17,056 bases of DNA from JARRLC01 sp050290865. GTDB lineage: Bacteria > Pseudomonadota > Alphaproteobacteria > Rhizobiales > Rhodomicrobiaceae. Location of the stretch: the NCBI GenBank assembly GCA_050290865.1, contig JBNKIW010000049.1:1-17056 (forward strand). Direction: 5' to 3'. The position numbers and the translations under genes were made by a program. Positions 13,603 through 17,056 of the stretch are shown piece after piece. The notes beneath the pieces were generated by a model. That model had not been told where the DNA came from and did not search any database. It saw only the letters and a list, made by a program, of their open reading frames with translations. Numbering within the stretch: the first letter of the stretch is position 1; every line of letters starts with the position of its first letter.

Positions 13603-13644
13603 GGCCGGGCGCTGTTCCTAGCAGCGTTCCGGCCGCCCTTTTTT
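13603..13644. promoter_or_regulatory. Long hairpin in the divergent leader, T-run on the plus side
   Basis: GGCCGG (13603-13608) pairs with CCGGCC (13629-13634), and inside it CGCTG (13610-13614) pairs with CAGCG (13622-13626). On the plus strand it is followed by CCCTTTTTT, as in a rho-independent terminator that would stop antisense transcription before the XRE gene. On the minus strand it lies in the 5' leader of the membrane-HTH gene and could affect its expression. Confidence 0.55.
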
Positions 13645-13684
13645 GCATTCGCCATTTGCGATGCAGCCGTCGAAACGTTCAGTG

Positions 13685-13713
13685 TAAATATCTATTGTAT
13701 AGATGATGAACAA
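13685..13713. promoter_or_regulatory. Operator palindrome within the predicted promoter of the membrane-HTH gene
   Basis: ATCTAT-TGT-ATAGAT is a perfect palindrome at 13690-13704. It fills the spacer of a minus-strand promoter TTGTTC (13713-13708), 17 nt, TATTTA (13690-13685), and runs into the XRE start codon at 13703. The -35 hexamer is the same as that before the other XRE module. XRE binding here would repress the divergent gene and itself. Confidence 0.55.
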
Positions 13714-13960
13714 TACAGAAGTCAACTTCGTGAAAGACTATTCGTTCGTTTCTCCAGCACATATTAGAGCGTCTAGAGCTTGGCTCGGCTGGACGCTCGA
13801 TGATATTCAAGAAAAGAGTGGTCTCTCTCGTGACACAATTTCGCGTTTTGAACGCGGAAAACAGAGAATTGCGAATGCAACGCGGGGGATTTTGTTCCAG
13901 ACCTTGCTAAATGCGGGCATTGAAATGAGGCCGGATGGCTTGAGAGTGACGGGCACTTGA
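13703..13960 (+). CDS. XRE-family HTH repressor
   Basis: An 85-residue DNA-binding protein starting MMNNTEVNFVKDYSFVSPA. The HTH is in IRASRAWLGWTLDDIQEKSGLSRDTISRFERGKQRI (about 21-56), matching the Cro/C1 type, followed by a helix and the common tail AGIEMRPDGLRVTG. The start may be either of two adjacent ATGs (13703 or 13706). There is no Shine-Dalgarno and an operator palindrome covers the start codon, so the mRNA may be leaderless or nearly so. It is divergent from the membrane-HTH gene and is its likely repressor. It is less GC-rich than the neighbouring genes at its 5' end. Confidence 0.88.
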   Translation: MMNNTEVNFVKDYSFVSPAHIRASRAWLGWTLDDIQEKSGLSRDTISRFERGKQRIANATRGILFQTLLNAGIEMRPDGLRVTGT

Positions 13961-14954
13961 GGACGCTGGAACAGACCCGGAGTGAAATCCACGAGGTGCG
14001 CGCACAATGCAGCAGCCCTTTTTTCCGAGATTCTTGGCATGTGTTCGCCAGCGATCTGCCGAAATCGGCGAAGCTCTCACTCGCCTCGCGCTTCCCGGGC
14101 TTTCTGACGCCATGGGCGAGGGAGCAGCGACGCTCTGAGACCAGGAGACACCGGCAATAGCAGGCGCCCCCCGACGCTCATTTCGGATGTCAGCGCCATG
14201 CGGGCGCAGCCACTGAAATCCTGCTGCCGCAAGCCTCCAAGCCGTACGCTCCAGTTCCTTTCCCTTTTCCATCGCTCCATTGCGTCGCATCGTGCCCGCT
14301 CGTGCCGCGCCAACTCCAGTGGGAAATGGACGCCACCAGACGAAGACGACGCCTTCAGCATTCAGCCGGACCGCCGGCTGAGACGGACGGTGATCCGCGC
14401 TTGGACTACCGGCCCCCCTGGCTCTTGGCGTCACGGTCGCCCAAACAATGCTTGCGACGCTGAGACCTGAGGATGTCGAAACCAGCGGATTGGGGTCGCG
14501 TCAACCTATCCGGATTGATCTGTTGACGCCGATACCCTCAAGCGAAGCGGCGCTCCGGCCAGGGATGTAAACCTCTTGTGCGACAGTATGTCCACGGACA
14601 ATTATGGTTATGTAATCACAGTGTTTATTTGTTAGTCATATGCAATTTGTGACTTCGCTCAGATATATTATTTCGTTTTGGGAGAGGAAAGTTTTCGACA
14701 GCGGAGCGGTGGCAAGTTATAGATGGGCTGTAACCCATTGAAACTATGGCTATATCTGTTTCCTGGAAACGTAAATAAATCACTGATTTCGAAATACGCA
14801 GACCACGTCGGAGTCATTTGCGCAGGGATTCAGTGATTTCAGATCAGCGGCGGTGGATATGCGGGAACGATAAGCACCTAATTTGTCAATCAGGACATCA
14901 TGCGGAATATTCCTGATTGCAATAGATCTGTGCCAGCAAGTTGGAGGCATGATT
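13961..14954. other. Long stretch without a confident gene
   Basis: About 990 bp. The left part (13961-14570) is GC-rich and holds short, broken open frames on the plus strand: a 43-codon frame at 14007-14138 starting MQQPFFPRFLACVRQRSAEI, and a frame ending at 14570 with LRPEDVETSGLGSRQPIRID. These look like remains of coding DNA in shifted frames, but I cannot name a family. The right part (14571-14900) is AT-rich and promoter-like. It has a perfect palindrome AAATCA-C-TGATTT at 14777-14789 and a related CAGTGATTTC near 14832. Confidence 0.5.
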
Positions 14955-15797
14955 ATGGCGAGCATGCGTGACAACAGCTATGTTTTATCAATAAACGATT
15001 TCAGAAAGCATTGCGGAAGCGAGCGAAACGTCCTCGATAAGGCGTGGAATACATTGTGGGAGCCGTTTAGCGAGTTCCCTTATGCCACCCGCGAAGATAA
15101 AGCGGCAACGACGGCAGCATTGCTGACGGCTGTTGTGCGGAAAAGGTTGCCAAGAGCTCCCGCTTTTGCGTTTGGCGGGCCGCCTGCGATCGGGAAAACA
15201 TCGCTCGTCAGGAGCATTGCCGGGCTCGCGGGCGGTCATCCTGCAGTCGTGCCGGAAGGCTGCGATGAAGGTGAGCGGCGCAAGTATCTGCTGCTGGCGT
15301 TGCGCAATGGCCAGCCGAGTATCATTCTCGACAATGTCGGCGGACCGTTCGGCTCAGTCACGCTGGAAGAATGTCTGACTCTTGATCACATAGCAGAGCG
15401 GACGATTGGTGCGCTCGAACCTGAACTACTGTCCACCAATATTCTCATTCTGATTGCGGGCAACGATTTCGCTCCGCGCGGCCGCCTTTGCGGGCGCATC
15501 GTGACGGTGCGCATAGACCCGTGCGCCGAATATGCCGAGCGCCGCCGCTGCACGCTCGATATGCGGAAATACTGCCTGGACCACCGCCAAGAACTGGTCG
15601 CGGCGGCCTCGACGCTTCTGGACGGGTTCACCACCGCGGGCAGGCCCCGCCTCACTGAAGATCGATCGGCGTCCTTTGAACAATGGGACGACCAGATCCG
15701 GCAGTGCGTCCTTTGGCTCGACGCCGAAGGGATCGCCGAACTCGGTGATCCAATAGTTTCGCTCAACGATCCGGTAGAGGCGCAATCAAGGATCTAA
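14955..15797 (+). CDS. AAA+ ATPase resembling the helicase half of plasmid/phage primase-helicases
   Basis: The 280-residue product has an N-terminal segment WEPFSEFPYATREDKAATTA, then TAVVRKRLPRAPAFAF leading into Walker A GPPAIGKTS (about 75-83), Walker B-like SIILDNVGG (about 122-130), a sensor-1 Asn in LILIAGNDF (170) and a possible arginine finger around 176-181. This pattern matches the C-terminal helicase-like domain of large primase proteins of plasmids and integrated elements, where it normally follows a toprim domain in one chain. Here it stands alone. The ATG at 14955 has GGAGG 7 nt upstream; ATGs at 14883 and 14949 are less well placed. Function as a DNA-dependent ATPase is inferred. 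Confidence 0.75.
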   Translation: MASMRDNSYVLSINDFRKHCGSERNVLDKAWNTLWEPFSEFPYATREDKAATTAALLTAVVRKRLPRAPAFAFGGPPAIGKTSLVRSIAGLAGGHPAVVPEGCDEGERRKYLLLALRNGQPSIILDNVGGPFGSVTLEECLTLDHIAERTIGALEPELLSTNILILIAGNDFAPRGRLCGRIVTVRIDPCAEYAERRRCTLDMRKYCLDHRQELVAAASTLLDGFTTAGRPRLTEDRSASFEQWDDQIRQCVLWLDAEGIAELGDPIVSLNDPVEAQSRI

Positions 15798-15854
15798 GAA
15801 AACAGCACCCCCGGCGCGACGCGATCGGCCAGGGCTTAGTTGTAAGTTGTCGCT

Positions 15855-16979
15855 ATGTTGGATACTGAATCTATGAATTCCCTACATAATAACACGCGCA
15901 GTGACGATGATGGCGGTACAAACACACTAAATCTTGAGAGCTATGCGCAGGCCTTGCGGGTCGAACCTGCTGCGTTCGATGTCTTTGGACTGCGGACCAT
16001 CAATACAGCCGCGGGTGAGGCTGTCGAAATCCCCTACCGGCTGCGCGATGGAACAGAGATCGCACGCCGTATCCGGCGCAATCTGACCAATAACCGGGAC
16101 GCCGAATGGGTTTTTCCTGCGAGAGCGCCGGTGAAGTTGAATGCTGCGCCCGACGCTGGCGCCTCGGATCGCCTTTACCTCAGCATTCCGCGTCACGACA
16201 AAGACCAGGCAAAGGAACTGGGCGCTCGATGGGACGGGTTAGCCAAGAGGTGGTACGTCCCCTCCGGCAGCGATCGAGGCCCGTTCGAGCGGTGGCTACG
16301 CGCAACCGTTGCGCCCAGCCTTTACGGGCTCGAAAACATACCGGACCGCGGCCGCCCGCTATTCCTGGTTGTTGGTGAGCCGGCCTGCCATGTTCTCTCG
16401 CAACATGGGTTCGACGCGGTCGCGCTCTCCGAGGCCGGCGGTTACACCGCTGAACGGGACGATCCCGAGCTGGACGACTATGAGGTCATCGCCCTTCTCG
16501 GTATGGACGAAGCTGCGACGACGATCGAACGTTTGTCTTTGTCGTGCCTCCGGCACACCTTCAGGATCGCCGATCTCGAGGTCGTGGCGGCCGCCGCGGC
16601 TGGCGCGGATGTGGCCGCACTCGTCAAGGGTACGGCTGAGACCGCCAGGACGCTGGAGGAACTTCTCGCGGAACGGCCGTTGCTCGACAGACTGAGACAT
16701 CCGGAACGAGGTGAGATCATCATCAGGGCCGGTGAACGTCCTCGCGTGGTTGACGAGGCTATCGCTGTCATTCAGTCACGCGGGACACTCTACGAGCGTG
16801 GCGGCGAACTGGTCAGGCTTTGCCAGCAAATCGTCGTCCCGGTTGAAGAGCATTGGCTGGCGGATTATCTCGGGCGGCATGTTGCGTTCTACCGCGAGCG
16901 CTTGGACCGAACCGGCGAATTGCTCCGCTATGAAACCGATCCGCCAGGGTGGCTGTGCAAGACCATTACCCAGAAGTGA
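15855..16979 (+). CDS. DUF5710-like and toprim-like primase N-terminal half, truncated by an insertion element
   Basis: The 374-residue frame has an N-terminal domain (about 25-90: LNLESYAQALRVEPAAF...IPYRLRDGTEIARRIRRNL) like that before plasmid primases, then a DUF5710-like domain (about 108-148, LGARWDGLAKRWYVPSG), then a toprim-like fold (about 168-243, LFLVVGEPACHVLSQHGF...VIALLGMDEA). The catalytic Glu and the Asp pair expected of an active toprim are not evident. The last part (RVVDEAIAVIQSRGTLYERGG) begins the linker that normally leads to the helicase domain. The chain stops at TGA 16977-16979, which coincides with the start of an insertion sequence, so the gene is probably cut. No good ribosome site is seen; ATG 15873 is an alternative start. 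Confidence 0.72.
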   Translation: MLDTESMNSLHNNTRSDDDGGTNTLNLESYAQALRVEPAAFDVFGLRTINTAAGEAVEIPYRLRDGTEIARRIRRNLTNNRDAEWVFPARAPVKLNAAPDAGASDRLYLSIPRHDKDQAKELGARWDGLAKRWYVPSGSDRGPFERWLRATVAPSLYGLENIPDRGRPLFLVVGEPACHVLSQHGFDAVALSEAGGYTAERDDPELDDYEVIALLGMDEAATTIERLSLSCLRHTFRIADLEVVAAAAAGADVAALVKGTAETARTLEELLAERPLLDRLRHPERGEIIIRAGERPRVVDEAIAVIQSRGTLYERGGELVRLCQQIVVPVEEHWLADYLGRHVAFYRERLDRTGELLRYETDPPGWLCKTITQK

Positions 16980-17056
16980 CCTTGCCCCTGTGGAACGTCC
17001 CCCAAGACCGGGTAAAAAACACCAGGTATTGGAGGCAGATGAATGTCGAAACAGGT
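16977..17056 (+). mobile_element. Left end of an IS3-family insertion sequence, cut by the window edge
   Basis: TGACCTTGCCCCTG at 16977 has the 5'-TG start and overall look of an IS3-family (IS407-like) terminal inverted repeat. About 60 bp later comes GGAGG (17031-17035) and an open frame starting MSKQ, the usual opening of the first transposase frame in this group. The upstream gene ends exactly at the TGA of the repeat. The right end is outside the window, so the assignment rests on recall of IS3 ends. Confidence 0.55.
17043..17056 (+). CDS. Start of IS3-family transposase OrfA (partial)
   Basis: ATG at 17043 lies 7 nt after GGAGG and reads MSKQ before the window ends. IS407-group OrfA proteins, HTH proteins that bind the element's ends, often begin this way. 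An ATG at 17039 is only 3 nt from GGAGG and is less likely. Too short to confirm. Confidence 0.45.

Noticed and set aside
13907..14434. Minus-strand 175-codon frame
   Set aside because: Composition is typical of a GC-rich shadow frame and it overlaps the end of the XRE gene; no motif was found.

Overview
The window is high-GC DNA, most likely from an alphaproteobacterium such as a member of the Hyphomicrobiales. The host is an inference from GC-rich codon usage and the flavour of the accessory genes; no taxonomic marker gene is present. All strong coding from 1 to 8.4 kb is on the minus strand. Coding is sparse and partly decayed from 8.4 to 17 kb.

Region 1 (1-8417) is a complete type I-C CRISPR-Cas locus read right to left: cas3, cas5, cas8c, cas7, cas4, cas1, cas2, a leader of about 230 bp, then the CRISPR array, which runs off the left edge (three identical 32-bp repeats and two spacers are visible). 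Cas3 is the HD nuclease-helicase. Cas5, Cas7, Cas8c and an internally translated Cas11c form Cascade. Cas4-Cas1-Cas2 acquire spacers. Active-site residues look intact, so the system appears functional. Extra details are an internal GTG start with an AAGGAG site inside cas8c that should yield Cas11c, a perfect inverted repeat over the probable cas3 promoter, and an unusual 227-bp gap between cas3 and cas5 holding a small ORF and a short match to the repeat's 3' end.

Region 2 (8418-10666) is island debris: about 670 bp with no recognisable gene, a small conserved-looking hypothetical gene (minus), and a decayed cytosine-5 DNA methyltransferase of a kind carried by integrative elements (plus). 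It ends at a 50-bp 3' fragment of a CAU-anticodon tRNA without its 5' half. By the usual logic of tRNA-targeting integrases, this marks the right edge of an integrated island that carries the CRISPR-Cas locus.

Region 3 (10667-13960) has two small regulator modules. One is an XRE repressor (minus) divergent from an 80-residue gene, with overlapping promoters and a palindromic operator. The other is an XRE repressor (plus) divergent from a four-helix membrane protein ending in a cytoplasmic helix-turn-helix. A frameshifted relic of a second copy of the membrane-HTH gene lies at 11178-11580.

Region 4 (13961-17056) is about 990 bp with no confident gene, then an AAA+ ATPase resembling the C-terminal half of plasmid/phage primase-helicases, then a gene resembling the N-terminal half (DUF5710-like plus degenerate toprim). 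The second is cut at 16977 by what looks like the left end of an IS3-family element, whose first open reading frame starts at 17043. The right half is therefore a graveyard of mobile DNA beside a well preserved CRISPR-Cas locus.
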